DNA of 64,000 nt, from NCBI RefSeq assembly GCF_000341105.1, contig NZ_ANBB01000003.1, forward strand, positions 140,356-204,355, written 5' to 3'. A model generated the notes under the pieces. The model did not search any database, was not told the origin of the DNA, and worked only from the letters and a program-made list of their open reading frames with translations. Source of the DNA: Nocardiopsis potens DSM 45234 (lineage in GTDB: Bacteria > Actinomycetota > Actinomycetes > Streptosporangiales > Streptosporangiaceae). Within the stretch, counting starts at the first letter, position 1; each line of letters starts with the position of its first letter. This document shows, piece by piece, positions 7,331 through 16,332 of this stretch. Both the position numbers and the translations under genes were made by a program.

Positions 7331-9538
7331 GTGGATTCCAGCACCGACGCCCGACCCGCCGCCTTCCGCACCGCGGGCGGGATCATCGTCCGCCGCAGCT
7401 CCGAGCCCTGCGACCCGGAGGTCCTCACGGCCCTCGTCCGCGACGTGGAGGGGCGCCGCGGCGGCGTCCTCTCCTCCGGCATGGAGTACCCGGGCCGGTA
7501 CAGCCGCTGGCACCTCGGCTACGTCGACCCGTGCCTGGAGATCGCCGCGCACGGCCGCCGGGTCACCGCCACCGCGCTGAACGGGCGCGGCCGGGTGCTG
7601 CTGCCGGCCGTCGCCCGCGCCCTGGCCGAGCACGGCCCGCTGCAGGACGGCGGGCGGCCGGACGGGGCGGCCGTCGCCGTCACCGTCCCCGAGCCGGACC
7701 CCTCCGCCTTCTACACCGAGGAGCGGCGCAGCCGCCGGCCCAGCGTCTTCTCCGCGCTGCGCTCGGTGGTCGCGCTGTTCGCCTGCGACACCGACCCGCA
7801 CCTCGGCCTGTACGGAGCCTTCGGCTACGACCTGGCGTTCCAGTTCGAACCGGTGGAGCAGGTCCTGGACCGCGACCCCGGCGACCGGGACCTGGTGCTG
7901 CACCTGCCCGACTCGGTGGTGGTGCGCGACCGCAAGCGGGAGACCTGCGTCCGCTACGGCTACGAGTTCACCGTGCCCGGGCCGGACGGCGCGGAGGCCT
8001 CCACCGACGGCCTGCCCCGCGCCACCGGCCCCACGCCGCCGGTGGTCGCCGCCGAGGTCCCGGCCCAGCCCGAGCCGGGCTCCTACGCCGCGGTCGTCGC
8101 CGAGGCCAAGGAGCGGTTCCGCCGCGGCGACCTGTTCGAGGTCGTGCCCGGGCACCGCACCTACGGGGCGTGCGCCTCCCCGGCCCGCTTCTACGAGCGG
8201 CTGCGCGAGCGCAACCCCGCCCCCTACGAGTTCTTCTTCAACCTCGGCGAGGGCGAGTACCTGGTCGGCGCCTCCCCGGAGATGTTCGTCCGGGTCACCG
8301 GCGAGCCGGGGCGCGGGCAGCGGGTGGAGACCTGCCCGATCTCCGGCACCATCAAGCGCGGCGCCGACCCGCTGGAGGACGCCGAGAACATCCGCGCCCT
8401 GCTCACCTCCGCCAAGGAGGAGTCCGAGCTCACCATGTGCACCGACGTGGACCGCAACGACAAGTCGCGGGTCTGCGAACCGGGCAGCGTCAAGGTGATC
8501 GGCCGCCGCCAGATCGAGATGTACAGCAGGCTGATCCACACCGTCGACCACATCGAGGGGGTGCTGCGCCCGGAGTTCGACGCGCTGGACGCCTTCCTCA
8601 CCCACATGTGGGCGGTCACCGTCACCGGTGCCCCCAAGACCTGGGCGATGCGCTTCATCGAGCGGCACGAGGGATCGCCCCGCCGCTGGTACGGCGGCGC
8701 CGTCGGGTTCATCGGCTTCGACGGCTCGATGAACACCGGGCTGACCCTGCGCACCGCGCAGATCAAGGACGGCGTGGCGACCGTGCGGGTCGGCGCCACC
8801 CTGCTCTACGACTCCGACCCCGAGGCCGAGGAGAAGGAGACCTTCCTCAAGGCCCGCGCCCTGCTGGAGACGCTCGCCCTGGAAGAGGAGGCCGCCGCCG
8901 CGGAGGGCCGGCCGGAGCCGGCCGCCCCCGCCGCCCCCGCCGAACCGGCCGGCGCGGGGATGAAGGTCCTCCTCGTCGACCACGAGGACTCCTTCGTCAA
9001 CACCCTCGCCGACTACGTCCGCCGGCACGGCGCCGAGGTCACCACCGTCCGCTACGGCTTCGACGAGGCCCTGCTCGACGAGCTCGCCCCGGACCTGGTG
9101 GTGCTCTCGCCCGGACCCGGCCTGCCCTCCGACTTCGGCACCCGCGCCCTGCTGGACGCCCTGGAGGAGCGCAACCTGCCGGTGTTCGGCGTCTGCCTCG
9201 GCCTGCAGGCCATGGTCGAGCACGCCGGCGGCGAGCTGCTCACCCTGGACGAGCCGGTGCACGGCAAGCCCGGCCGGGTCCGGGCCGTCGGCGGCGAGCT
9301 GCTCACCGGGACCGGCGGGGACTTCGCGGCCGCCCGCTACCACTCCGTCTACACCACCCCGGAGCGGGTCAAGGGCTATACCGTCACCGCGGTCACCGAG
9401 GGCGGCCCCGAACCGGTGGTCATGGCGATCGAGGACCCGGCCGCGCGCCGCTGGGCGGTCCAGTTCCACCCCGAGTCGATCCTCACCGCCGCCGTCGGCG
9501 AGGGCATCGTGGAGCGGGTCCTCCGCCTGGCGCGCTGA
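7331..9538 (+). CDS. trpEG: Fused anthranilate synthase TrpE-TrpG
   Basis: A 735-residue enzyme converting chorismate and glutamine to anthranilate, the first committed step of tryptophan synthesis. The TrpE part (about 1-515) shows CPISGTIKRGADPLEDAENI, TDVDRNDKSRVCEPGSVKV and TVTGAPKTWAMRFIE. An Ala/Pro/Glu linker joins it to a class I glutamine amidotransferase that starts MKVLLVDHEDSFVNTLADYV near residue 544, with Cys in FGVCLGLQAM (about residue 621) and the His-Glu pair in QFHPES. The GTG start at 7331 follows AAAAGGA. Expression is probably controlled by the attenuator upstream. A role in primary versus secondary metabolism cannot be told from sequence, but the Trp-sensing leader favours supply of tryptophan. 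Confidence 0.95.
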   Translation: MDSSTDARPAAFRTAGGIIVRRSSEPCDPEVLTALVRDVEGRRGGVLSSGMEYPGRYSRWHLGYVDPCLEIAAHGRRVTATALNGRGRVLLPAVARALAEHGPLQDGGRPDGAAVAVTVPEPDPSAFYTEERRSRRPSVFSALRSVVALFACDTDPHLGLYGAFGYDLAFQFEPVEQVLDRDPGDRDLVLHLPDSVVVRDRKRETCVRYGYEFTVPGPDGAEASTDGLPRATGPTPPVVAAEVPAQPEPGSYAAVVAEAKERFRRGDLFEVVPGHRTYGACASPARFYERLRERNPAPYEFFFNLGEGEYLVGASPEMFVRVTGEPGRGQRVETCPISGTIKRGADPLEDAENIRALLTSAKEESELTMCTDVDRNDKSRVCEPGSVKVIGRRQIEMYSRLIHTVDHIEGVLRPEFDALDAFLTHMWAVTVTGAPKTWAMRFIERHEGSPRRWYGGAVGFIGFDGSMNTGLTLRTAQIKDGVATVRVGATLLYDSDPEAEEKETFLKARALLETLALEEEAAAAEGRPEPAAPAAPAEPAGAGMKVLLVDHEDSFVNTLADYVRRHGAEVTTVRYGFDEALLDELAPDLVVLSPGPGLPSDFGTRALLDALEERNLPVFGVCLGLQAMVEHAGGELLTLDEPVHGKPGRVRAVGGELLTGTGGDFAAARYHSVYTTPERVKGYTVTAVTEGGPEPVVMAIEDPAARRWAVQFHPESILTAAVGEGIVERVLRLAR

Positions 9539-9542
9539 CCCG

Positions 9543-9579
9543 CCGCCCGCCCCGCGCCGCCGCCGCGCGGGGCGGGCGG
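9543..9579 (+). terminator. Terminator of trpEG
   Basis: A perfect 15-bp GC stem (9543-9557 with 9565-9579) and a 7-nt loop begin 5 nt after the stop codon. There is no U-tract. Confidence 0.7.
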
Positions 9580-9694
9580 GGCCCTCTCCGGCCCGCCGGG
9601 ACCGGCCCCGGCGGGCGCCCGGGGAAGGGCCGCCCCCGCGGCGCGGGGCGGGAGCGCCGCGGCCCCGGAGACCGGCCGGGACCGCGGTCCCGGA

Positions 9695-9700
9695 TAGGCT
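9695..9700 (+). promoter_or_regulatory. -10 box of the leaderless epimerase gene
   Basis: TAGGCT followed by 7 nt and then ATG at 9708; no ribosome-binding site precedes the ATG. Confidence 0.5.
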
Positions 9701-9707
9701 TCCGGGC

Positions 9708-10529
9708 ATGACCGGAACTCCGGGAAGGACCGTCGTCACCGGCGCCGCGGGCCGCGTCGCCGCCGCGGTGCGGGAGGGCCTCCGCGACGCCGGGCACCTG
9801 GTGCTGCTGGACCGCCTCCCGCCCCCGCCCGGGTACCGGGCCCGGGGCAACGAGACCTGGGTCCGGGCCGACATCGCCGACCCGCGGGCGCTCGCCGAGG
9901 CCTTCGCCGGCGCCGACGCGGTGGTGCATCTGGCCGGGATCCCCGACGAGGCGCCGCTGCCGGACCTGCTGCGCGCCAACGTGGAGGGGACGCACAACGT
10001 CCTGGAGGCGGCGCGCCGGGCGGGGGTGCCCCGGGTGGTGCTGGCCTCCAGCAACCGGGCCACCGGCAACTACCCGGTCGACCGCACGGTGACCGCGGCG
10101 GACCCGCCGCGCCCGGACGGCTTCTACGGGGTGAGCAAGGCGGCGGCCGAAGCGCTGGGCCGGCTCTACGCCGACGCCTTCGGCCTGCAGGTGGCCGCGG
10201 TGCGCATCGGCTCGCTGGAGGAGCGCCCCACCGAGGCCCGGCACCTGGCCACCTGGCTCAGCCCGCGGGACTGCGCCGGGTTCTTCCGCGCCGCCGTCAC
10301 CGCCCCCGGGGTGACGTTCGTCGCGGCCTACGCCGTCTCCGCCAACGCCCGGAGGTTCTGGGACCTCTCCGCCGGCGAGGCCGGGCTGGGGTACCGCCCG
10401 GTCGACGACGCCGAGGCGTTCGCCGCGGAGATCCCCGGCGGCGACCCGTTCTGGGACGGCGGACCGCAGGGCGGCGCCTACGCCGGGCCCGGCGCCCTGC
10501 TGCCGCACCTGCCGGACCCCGGCCGCTGA
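9708..10529 (+). CDS. NAD-dependent epimerase/dehydratase (extended SDR)
   Basis: A 273-residue Rossmann protein of the extended short-chain dehydrogenase family, closest in look to uronate dehydrogenase/epimerase types. Seen: TGAAGRVAAAV (nucleotide-binding Gly motif), ADAVVHLAGIP, RVVLASSNRATG, and the catalytic YGVSKAAAE. WLSPRDCAGFF and FVAAYAVSANARRFWD also fit uronate dehydrogenase-like proteins. The likely reaction is NAD-dependent oxidation or epimerisation of a sugar; the substrate is not determined. It is probably a single-gene unit with a leaderless promoter, between trpEG and thyX. Confidence 0.82.
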   Translation: MTGTPGRTVVTGAAGRVAAAVREGLRDAGHLVLLDRLPPPPGYRARGNETWVRADIADPRALAEAFAGADAVVHLAGIPDEAPLPDLLRANVEGTHNVLEAARRAGVPRVVLASSNRATGNYPVDRTVTAADPPRPDGFYGVSKAAAEALGRLYADAFGLQVAAVRIGSLEERPTEARHLATWLSPRDCAGFFRAAVTAPGVTFVAAYAVSANARRFWDLSAGEAGLGYRPVDDAEAFAAEIPGGDPFWDGGPQGGAYAGPGALLPHLPDPGR

Positions 10530-10583
10530 TCCGGGGCGGCGCGGGCGCTCCCGGTACCGGTCCGGCGCCGGCCGCCGGGCGTG

Positions 10584-10622
10584 TAATGTCGTCTCGGCCC
10601 GGGAGCCGGGGGAGCCCGAGAC
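10584..10622 (+). promoter_or_regulatory. thyX promoter and leader hairpin
   Basis: TGTAATGT holds a -10-like TAATGT (10584-10589). GTCTCGG (10591-10597) pairs with CCGAGAC (10616-10622), forming a hairpin at the 5' end of the predicted thyX mRNA, 17 nt before the start codon. Confidence 0.45.
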
Positions 10623-10639
10623 ATGGAGATGGAAGCACC

Positions 10640-11440
10640 GTGAAGCACGTCGAACCTGAGGTCCACCTGGTCGCCAAGCCGCAGCTGGACTACGACGAGA
10701 TCGCCCGCTACCTCGCCGACGTCGGCGGGGAGAAGTGGCTGGAGCGGTTCGACCGGGGCGAGCTCGACGCGCACCTCAACGACCCGCAGAACCTCGCCGA
10801 GTTCGCCGGCCGGCTGTGCTACCGCTCCTGGGAGCCGGGCCTCAACCCCAACGTCACCCGGGTCCGCACCGACCAGGACGCCTACCTCACCAACATCCTG
10901 CGCAGCCTGCACGGCTCGGTCCTGGAGCACGTCAGCTTCAGCTTCGTGCTGCACAACGTCAGCCGGGTGCTCACCCACGAGCTGATCCGGCACCGCCCCG
11001 GCGTCGCCGTCTCCCAGGAGTCGCTGCGCTTCGTCCGCCTCACCGACCTGCCGTTCTGGTTCCCGGACTGGGCGCAGGAGGACCCCGAGCTGATGTCCCG
11101 CGCCACCGAGATGCTGGAGAAGATGGAGGAGTTCCAGCTCTGGATGGCCGACCACTTCGGCCTGGACGAAGAGGGCAAGAAGTTCGCGGAGAAGAAGCAC
11201 CGCACCTCCTTCATGCGCCGCTTCGCCCCCGAGGGCGTCGCCACCGGCCTGGTCTGGACCGCCAACGTCCGCACCCTCCGCCACACCCTGGAGGCCCGCA
11301 CCGCCCCCGGCGCCGAGGAGGAGATCCGCCTGCTCTTCGCCAAGATCGGCGAACTCCTGAAGAAGGAGGCCCCCTCCCTCTTCGGCGACTACACCGTCGA
11401 CCCCGAGGGCACCTGGGTCCCCGGCTGGCGCAAGGTCTGA
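10640..11440 (+). CDS. thyX: FAD-dependent thymidylate synthase ThyX
   Basis: A 266-residue flavin-dependent thymidylate synthase, making dTMP from dUMP with methylene-THF, FAD and NADPH. The signature reads RHRPGVAVSQESLRF near residue 117, followed by ANVRTLRHTLEARTAPGAEE, which holds the second nucleotide-binding stretch. The classic motif is RHR-x7-S; here there are eight residues between RHR and the serine, one more than usual. GTG 10640 is chosen because the conserved N-terminus (EVHLVAKPQLDY) starts there; only a weak GGAAG precedes it. It is convergent with the defence island. Confidence 0.93.
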   Translation: MKHVEPEVHLVAKPQLDYDEIARYLADVGGEKWLERFDRGELDAHLNDPQNLAEFAGRLCYRSWEPGLNPNVTRVRTDQDAYLTNILRSLHGSVLEHVSFSFVLHNVSRVLTHELIRHRPGVAVSQESLRFVRLTDLPFWFPDWAQEDPELMSRATEMLEKMEEFQLWMADHFGLDEEGKKFAEKKHRTSFMRRFAPEGVATGLVWTANVRTLRHTLEARTAPGAEEEIRLLFAKIGELLKKEAPSLFGDYTVDPEGTWVPGWRKV

Positions 11441-11451
11441 GAGGCGCTCGG

Positions 11452-11496
11452 CGCGGATCCGCCGCTTCCGGAGCGTCCGGAGGCGGCGGATCCGCG
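11452..11496. terminator. Bidirectional terminator between thyX and the defence island
   Basis: CGCGGATCCGCC (11452-11463) pairs perfectly with GGCGGATCCGCG (11485-11496), with an inner TCCGGA repeat pair. It separates two convergent genes. Confidence 0.7.
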
Positions 11497-11509
11497 GTCC
11501 TGCTCGGGA

Positions 11510-14020
11510 TCACCCCCGCTCGGTGAGCCAGGTGCGGCAGTGTCGGTAGAACCAGTCGAGCACCTCGCACAGTTCCGTGATGCCGTGCTCGGCCAGGGCG
11601 CCGATGGGGAAGCCGGGGCGTCGGTCCAGCGACTCCTCGGGAAGGTCGATCCCCGGCACGGAGTTGAGTCGCTTGAGGAACTCCCGGCGAAGCTCGACGT
11701 CGTTGAAGGGCGGCCGGGTCCGCAGGTGCTGGAAGACGACTTCCACTGTTCCGTGACCGGGATAGAGCACCAGCGGCCAGCGGATCTCCGGTGAGCTCTC
11801 CCGGTCCCACGTGAACAGCCGACAGCTGATCGCTCCCGTGGACGAGACCCGGTAATCGAGGACGCCGCCGAGGTCCTCCCAGGCCTTCATCAAGCGGGTC
11901 ACCGCGCCCGCCTCCTCAGGGGAGAGGAGACCGGGGAGCCCGCCGAGAAAGCGCTGTTCGTGCTCGAGCCGGACGTCCACCTCCATCCCCAGTAGGTCGG
12001 CGATCTCGATCGCGTTCAAACGGCGCCGGGGTGCGGCCTCACCCGAGTCGTCGAAGTCGACGCCTTCCTCTTCGAGAGCCGCCCGCGCAGCCTGGCTCAG
12101 CGGGGTGCCCTCTCCCTCCAGCACCCGGTGGGCATTGCGGAAGCCGCCCTCCCCACTCAGGAGTTCCGACAGGGTCGACGCCTTGGTCCCGAGGAGTAGA
12201 GCGAGATCGCGGAGAGTGGTCCAGCTCCCCGCGGGGACGGCGGCGAGCACATCGCGAACGGGCTTCTCGAAGCGCTTCGGTCCCTCCTCCGTTTCTCCGC
12301 CGGGCAGCGGAGCAGGCCACAGCCCGATGGCGCGCTCGGTGATCTGCGCGGCCCGGGCCTCGATCTCCGGCCGCCCCCAGCTCTCCGCGTCCGCGATCTC
12401 CCGGTTCATCTGCAGCGAGCTCCGGTCCAGGATCTGCTGCTTGCGCTCGAACATGTGGTTCGACAACCGCGAGTTCTGCGAGGTCAGCGTCAGGTTGCCG
12501 AGCGTGTGCAGCAGCCGTGCGTGCAGCTCGGAGGCGTTCTCGTCCTCATCCGCCTGAGCGCGGAGGACCTCACTCCACTGCGGCGTGAGCGACTGCGGCA
12601 TGACGTGCTCGATGGTCAGCTTCGCCTTGGTGAAGTCCACCGGCTCGTCTCCGGCGTAGCTCTCCTCCAGGCGGCGCAGGACGAAGGTGCGCTGCGGGGC
12701 GCGTCCGCTCCAGTAGAAATTGCGGTCCGAGATCGCTGCGGCGAGAGCGCGGTCGGAGGGCCAGCGGTGCCGGGGCAGCGACAGGTAGCGCCGAACCTCC
12801 TCGTCCACCGGCGCTCCCTCCTGCACGGCTCCCGGGGCGGTCAGGAAGATCCGATTGAGCCCCTGGGTGGCCTCCCCGACGAGCATTCGGCGTACCAGGT
12901 AGCTCTCCACATAGGAGAGAGCCCGGACGACCTCCTCGGTGGATGCCTGCTGCCGGTCCCTCAGCTGCAGCAGGCGCAGTGCCAGCGGGCGGTAGATCGT
13001 GTTCCCCCAGGAGACCAGGCGGGCCAGTACGACGCGCAGGTCCGGGTCGTTCTCGTAGCCCGGGTCGACCACCCGCAGCAGCAGCTGGCCCAGGCGGCGC
13101 AGTTCCTCCAGCTCGCTGCGGACCGCGGTCTCGCCGCCCTGCAGCGAGACCTCCCCCAGGCGCTGCTGCTGTCCCTGGTAGACCTCGCTCTGCTTGGCGC
13201 GCTCATCTCCCCGCAGGACCAGATCGAGCCAGGCCAAGGTCTCCAGCGTCTCCGGACCGAGTTCTTCCTGCATCGGCGACCAGACCTCGGCGTAGACCTC
13301 CTCCCCGGTCTCCGGCAGCAGCATGAAGACGTGGTTGCGCATCAGGTCGGTCTGGCTCAGCCCCCGCCCGGTGTTGTTGAGCGACTCGAAGATCCGGAAG
13401 ACGTTGTCCCCGGGATCGGCCTGGATCTCCACCAGGCTGAGTCGGCGCCCGATCACCGCCTCCACGTCGAGCAGGGCGTCTGTGCCCCAGTCGCAGACGA
13501 GCTGCCAGAAGAAGTTGTGCGCGCGCTCGACCCCGCTGGTTCCTGCGCCGGAGGCGCCGTCGAGCAGTGCCTTGAAAGCGGCCCGGTCGGCCTGGGTCGG
13601 CAGTAGCCGGTACCGGTCGGCCCCCCGCTTGTAGGGGTTGATCAGGTAGGTCGCCTGGATCCGTTCGGACTCCAGCGGCTCGCCCGGGGAATCCGACTCC
13701 AGCTCGCGCAGCCGGTCGCGGACGGCGGTCAGCGCGATGGTCAGGCTGGTGAGCCGCTGCTGGCCGTCGATCACCAGCCACCGGGTCATGTCGCCGGCAG
13801 AGGACGCACTCGGAGCCAGCACCACCGAGCCCAGGAAGTGCGAAGCCGCCGCGTTGCGCTCCGAGGCGCTCTCCGGGCCGGCTTCGGCCTGTGCGGTCAG
13901 GTCGTCCCAGAGACGGCCGAGCTCCTTGCCGCCCCATGAGTAGGGGCGCTGGTAGAGCGGCACCTGGAACTGCTTCGTCCCTTCGACCAGCTTCTGGAAA
14001 GTCGTTTCGTATGCCTTCAT
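11510..14020 (-). CDS. GmrSD-like DUF262/DUF1524 protein, predicted restriction factor
   Basis: An 836-residue protein with the two domains of GmrSD-type (type IV) restriction enzymes. The DUF262 (GmrS-like, ParB-fold NTPase) domain has VPLYQRPYSW at residues 20-29 and DGQQR at 85-89. Near residue 468 the DUF1524 (GmrD-like, His-Me nuclease) region has IEHVMPQSLTPQW and later LHTLGNLTLTSQNSRLSNH. The C-terminal 270 residues include a small helical segment (LALLLGTKASTLSELLSGEG) and a tail I do not recognise. It lies 45 nt downstream of the SF1 helicase gene and is likely co-transcribed. GmrSD enzymes cleave DNA with modified cytosines; the target here is unknown. Confidence 0.85.
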   Translation of the reverse strand: MKAYETTFQKLVEGTKQFQVPLYQRPYSWGGKELGRLWDDLTAQAEAGPESASERNAAASHFLGSVVLAPSASSAGDMTRWLVIDGQQRLTSLTIALTAVRDRLRELESDSPGEPLESERIQATYLINPYKRGADRYRLLPTQADRAAFKALLDGASGAGTSGVERAHNFFWQLVCDWGTDALLDVEAVIGRRLSLVEIQADPGDNVFRIFESLNNTGRGLSQTDLMRNHVFMLLPETGEEVYAEVWSPMQEELGPETLETLAWLDLVLRGDERAKQSEVYQGQQQRLGEVSLQGGETAVRSELEELRRLGQLLLRVVDPGYENDPDLRVVLARLVSWGNTIYRPLALRLLQLRDRQQASTEEVVRALSYVESYLVRRMLVGEATQGLNRIFLTAPGAVQEGAPVDEEVRRYLSLPRHRWPSDRALAAAISDRNFYWSGRAPQRTFVLRRLEESYAGDEPVDFTKAKLTIEHVMPQSLTPQWSEVLRAQADEDENASELHARLLHTLGNLTLTSQNSRLSNHMFERKQQILDRSSLQMNREIADAESWGRPEIEARAAQITERAIGLWPAPLPGGETEEGPKRFEKPVRDVLAAVPAGSWTTLRDLALLLGTKASTLSELLSGEGGFRNAHRVLEGEGTPLSQAARAALEEEGVDFDDSGEAAPRRRLNAIEIADLLGMEVDVRLEHEQRFLGGLPGLLSPEEAGAVTRLMKAWEDLGGVLDYRVSSTGAISCRLFTWDRESSPEIRWPLVLYPGHGTVEVVFQHLRTRPPFNDVELRREFLKRLNSVPGIDLPEESLDRRPGFPIGALAEHGITELCEVLDWFYRHCRTWLTERG

Positions 14021-14065
14021 CGTCCGCTGTTTCTACATCGGGGCGGTGGAGCGGGCACCGTCGGC

Positions 14066-16168
14066 TCATTTCGGGAGGAACGGGCTGGGGGAGCCCGTGT
14101 AGGACACGAGCAGGTGGTCCCGGGCCCGGGTGCAGGCGACGAAGGCGAGGTTCCGCTCGCGCTGCAGATCGTGGGCGTGCGCGACGGGGTCCTCGTCGGC
14201 GTCGGTCACGTGCGGGAGGTAGGGAAGGTGCTCGGAGTCGGCGCCGATGACGGCGACGCAGCGGAACTCCAGCCCCTTCATCGAGTGCATGGTGCCGACG
14301 CGTACGCCGTTGTCCGAGGTCAGGTCGGAGGTGCCGATGGAGCGCTCGGCCAGTGCGCCGGTCACCTGCCGGGCCAGCGCGTCGGTGCGGGCGGCGATCC
14401 CGATGGAACCGGGCTCCACGCCCTCCTCCAGCCAGGCGGAGACCGCCGCGACGAGGTGGGACAGCTCCTCCTGGCGGGAGGAGAAGCCCTGCACGACCGG
14501 GCGGCGGCCGCGCAGCGGGGAGGAGTAGCGGTCCAGTCGGTCCTCGGTGCCGTCGAGCCCCTCCACCCGCGCGGTGCCCAGGAACCGGACCGCCCAGGAC
14601 AGGATCTCCTGGGTGCTGCGGTAGCTGAGGGTCAGCCGCCGGCTGCGCCCGCGCACGTTGACGCCGACCGAGGCCAGGGAGACCTGGTGGTCGTAGATGC
14701 GCTGGTGCGGGTCTCCCGCGATGAACAGGTCGTCGGCCCCCTCCGGGGCCAGCGCCCGGACCAGGCGCCATTTGGCCGGGTGGAGGTCCTGGGACTCGTC
14801 CACGACGATGTGCCGGTAGAGCCGCTCACCGGTCCGCTCCAGGATCGCCGCGGCCTCGGAGGCCAGCTGCGTGAAGGTCCACTGGTTCTCGCGCCGCATA
14901 CGGGTGGTGGCGGCCAGAACGGCCCGCCACACCGCGCGCCGCTGCTCGGCGCCGAGTCGGCCGCCGCGTCCGCGCCGCCGAGCCTGCAGGTAGTCGCGCT
15001 CGGTGTGCAGGTCCTGAGCGAGGACCACGTGCTCCCATTCCTCCAGCAGGAATCGGCCGGGGAGACCGATGTCCGCGCCGGCCTCGTCCCACAGTGCGGC
15101 CAGTTTCCGGGGGTGCGGGAAGTTCGGGTTCTTCCCGAGGTCGCCGCGGACGACCTGGTGGGCGATCTTGTCCAGATTGCGCACGTCGATCAGGGCGCGC
15201 TGCCCGGAATCGGTGATCAGCAGGTCGGTCTGGGAACGCAGTGCGGCGTCCAGGGTCTTGGTGAAGGTGGTGAGCAGGATCGGCTTCTCCGGACCGGAGC
15301 CGGCGTCCCACCGCGCGGCCAGGTGGGCGACCCGGTGGACGGCGGTCACGGTCTTTCCCGTCCCCGCTCCGCCGGTGACCATCGCCGGGCCGGCGTAGGA
15401 GTCCCGGTAGGCGATGCGCTTCTGACGGGGGTGGAGGAAGGTGCGCCAGACGTCGAAGGGGTGGTCCAGCATCTCCCGGAGCTCCTCCGGGCCTTCCACG
15501 AAGATCGCCCGCTGGGGCGTGCGCCGGATCGCCGTGGCGAGGTCGTCGGGGTCGACCGGCTCCTCGGGAACCTCCTCGGCCAGGTCCTTGCAGATCTCCG
15601 CCCACGCCTCCTCCACGCTCATCCCGGAGGCGAGCGCGACCAGCGCGTTGTGCTGGGCGGAGGGCAGCATCGGAGAGAGCGCGTCGAGGTGCGCCTCGTC
15701 GGGGAGGAGGCGCACGATCCGCAGCGTTTCGGCGTCGATGCCGAGTTGACTCAAATGCTTATCGGAGACGCCGTCGAAGAGCCGGGAGGAGGAACCGGCC
15801 GCGATCGGTTCGAGTGCGGTGCCCAGCGTTTCCAGCTGCTCCTCGTCTCGGAATTCCAGCACGCCCAATGCCAGGTTCACCGAGGAGCGCCTCCGCCGGC
15901 AGTAGGCGTAGGCGTCATCATGAGGCAGGACCGCGACCAGCAGATAGGTGTCCCCGTCCTCCGGCGCGAGGACGACGCCACGGTATCCCAGGGTGATCCG
16001 CAGAGTGCGCCACCGGGGGTCGCGCGCATTGGCGACCTTTTCCAAATGGCCGCCGGCATGGTAGGTGTCGGCGAACTTGTCGAGCGCGGCGTCGACGGCG
16101 CCCCGTATCTTCTTTTCCAGGTTCGCGTATTGGCCGAGGAAGTCCTTGTCGATGGCGAGCCGGGGCAT
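14066..16168 (-). CDS. SF1 UvrD-like helicase with RelE-like N-terminal domain
   Basis: A 700-residue protein. Residues 1-95 (KDFLGQYANLEKKI, HAGGHLEKVANARD, TLRITLGYRGVVL, VLPHDDAYAYCRRR) look like a RelE/YafQ-fold domain of a kind found fused to UvrD helicases. The SF1 helicase core follows: Walker A TGGAGTGKTVTA near residue 263, IVVDESQDLHPAKW near 454, AGDPHQRIYDHQ, LSYRSTQEILSW, GTMHSMKGLEF and FVACTRARDHLLVSY. ATG 16168 follows GGAAAGG; an in-frame ATG at 16312 would overlap the drmD promoter region. It heads a two-gene unit with the GmrSD-like gene and diverges from drmD, so a defence role is likely but inferred. Confidence 0.82.
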   Translation of the reverse strand: MPRLAIDKDFLGQYANLEKKIRGAVDAALDKFADTYHAGGHLEKVANARDPRWRTLRITLGYRGVVLAPEDGDTYLLVAVLPHDDAYAYCRRRRSSVNLALGVLEFRDEEQLETLGTALEPIAAGSSSRLFDGVSDKHLSQLGIDAETLRIVRLLPDEAHLDALSPMLPSAQHNALVALASGMSVEEAWAEICKDLAEEVPEEPVDPDDLATAIRRTPQRAIFVEGPEELREMLDHPFDVWRTFLHPRQKRIAYRDSYAGPAMVTGGAGTGKTVTAVHRVAHLAARWDAGSGPEKPILLTTFTKTLDAALRSQTDLLITDSGQRALIDVRNLDKIAHQVVRGDLGKNPNFPHPRKLAALWDEAGADIGLPGRFLLEEWEHVVLAQDLHTERDYLQARRRGRGGRLGAEQRRAVWRAVLAATTRMRRENQWTFTQLASEAAAILERTGERLYRHIVVDESQDLHPAKWRLVRALAPEGADDLFIAGDPHQRIYDHQVSLASVGVNVRGRSRRLTLSYRSTQEILSWAVRFLGTARVEGLDGTEDRLDRYSSPLRGRRPVVQGFSSRQEELSHLVAAVSAWLEEGVEPGSIGIAARTDALARQVTGALAERSIGTSDLTSDNGVRVGTMHSMKGLEFRCVAVIGADSEHLPYLPHVTDADEDPVAHAHDLQRERNLAFVACTRARDHLLVSYTGSPSPFLPK

Positions 16169-16193
16169 GGAGGCCTTTCCTGCAACGGGGGCA

Positions 16194-16235
16194 CGGTTCT
16201 CAGAGCGGGACTCCAGAATAGGACGGAACCGGTTC
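16194..16235. promoter_or_regulatory. Divergent promoter region with palindrome
   Basis: The 164-bp gap between the helicase gene and drmD holds GAACCGGTTC, a perfect 10-bp palindrome (16226-16235), and CGGTTCTC twice (16194 and 16231). TATTCT on the minus strand (about 16215-16220) is a possible -10 box for the helicase gene. It may be a shared operator. Confidence 0.4.
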
Positions 16236-16332
16236 TCCGTGGCCCTGTCGGCCGCGGTCGCCGGTGTACGCGAGACTGGGGCGGCGGCAGCGCCTCGGAG
16301 CGATGGGCGCAAGAGCGGAAAGGCGGCGGCGG

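Noticed and set aside
7292..10069. 925-codon open frame on the minus strand over trpEG
   Set aside because: It is the GC3-driven shadow of trpEG and the epimerase gene; composition is low-complexity and no domain is present.
12455..13606. 383-codon frame opposite the GmrSD-like gene
   Set aside because: Mirror frame of a clear DUF262/DUF1524 protein; no domain, and strong codon bias supports the minus strand.
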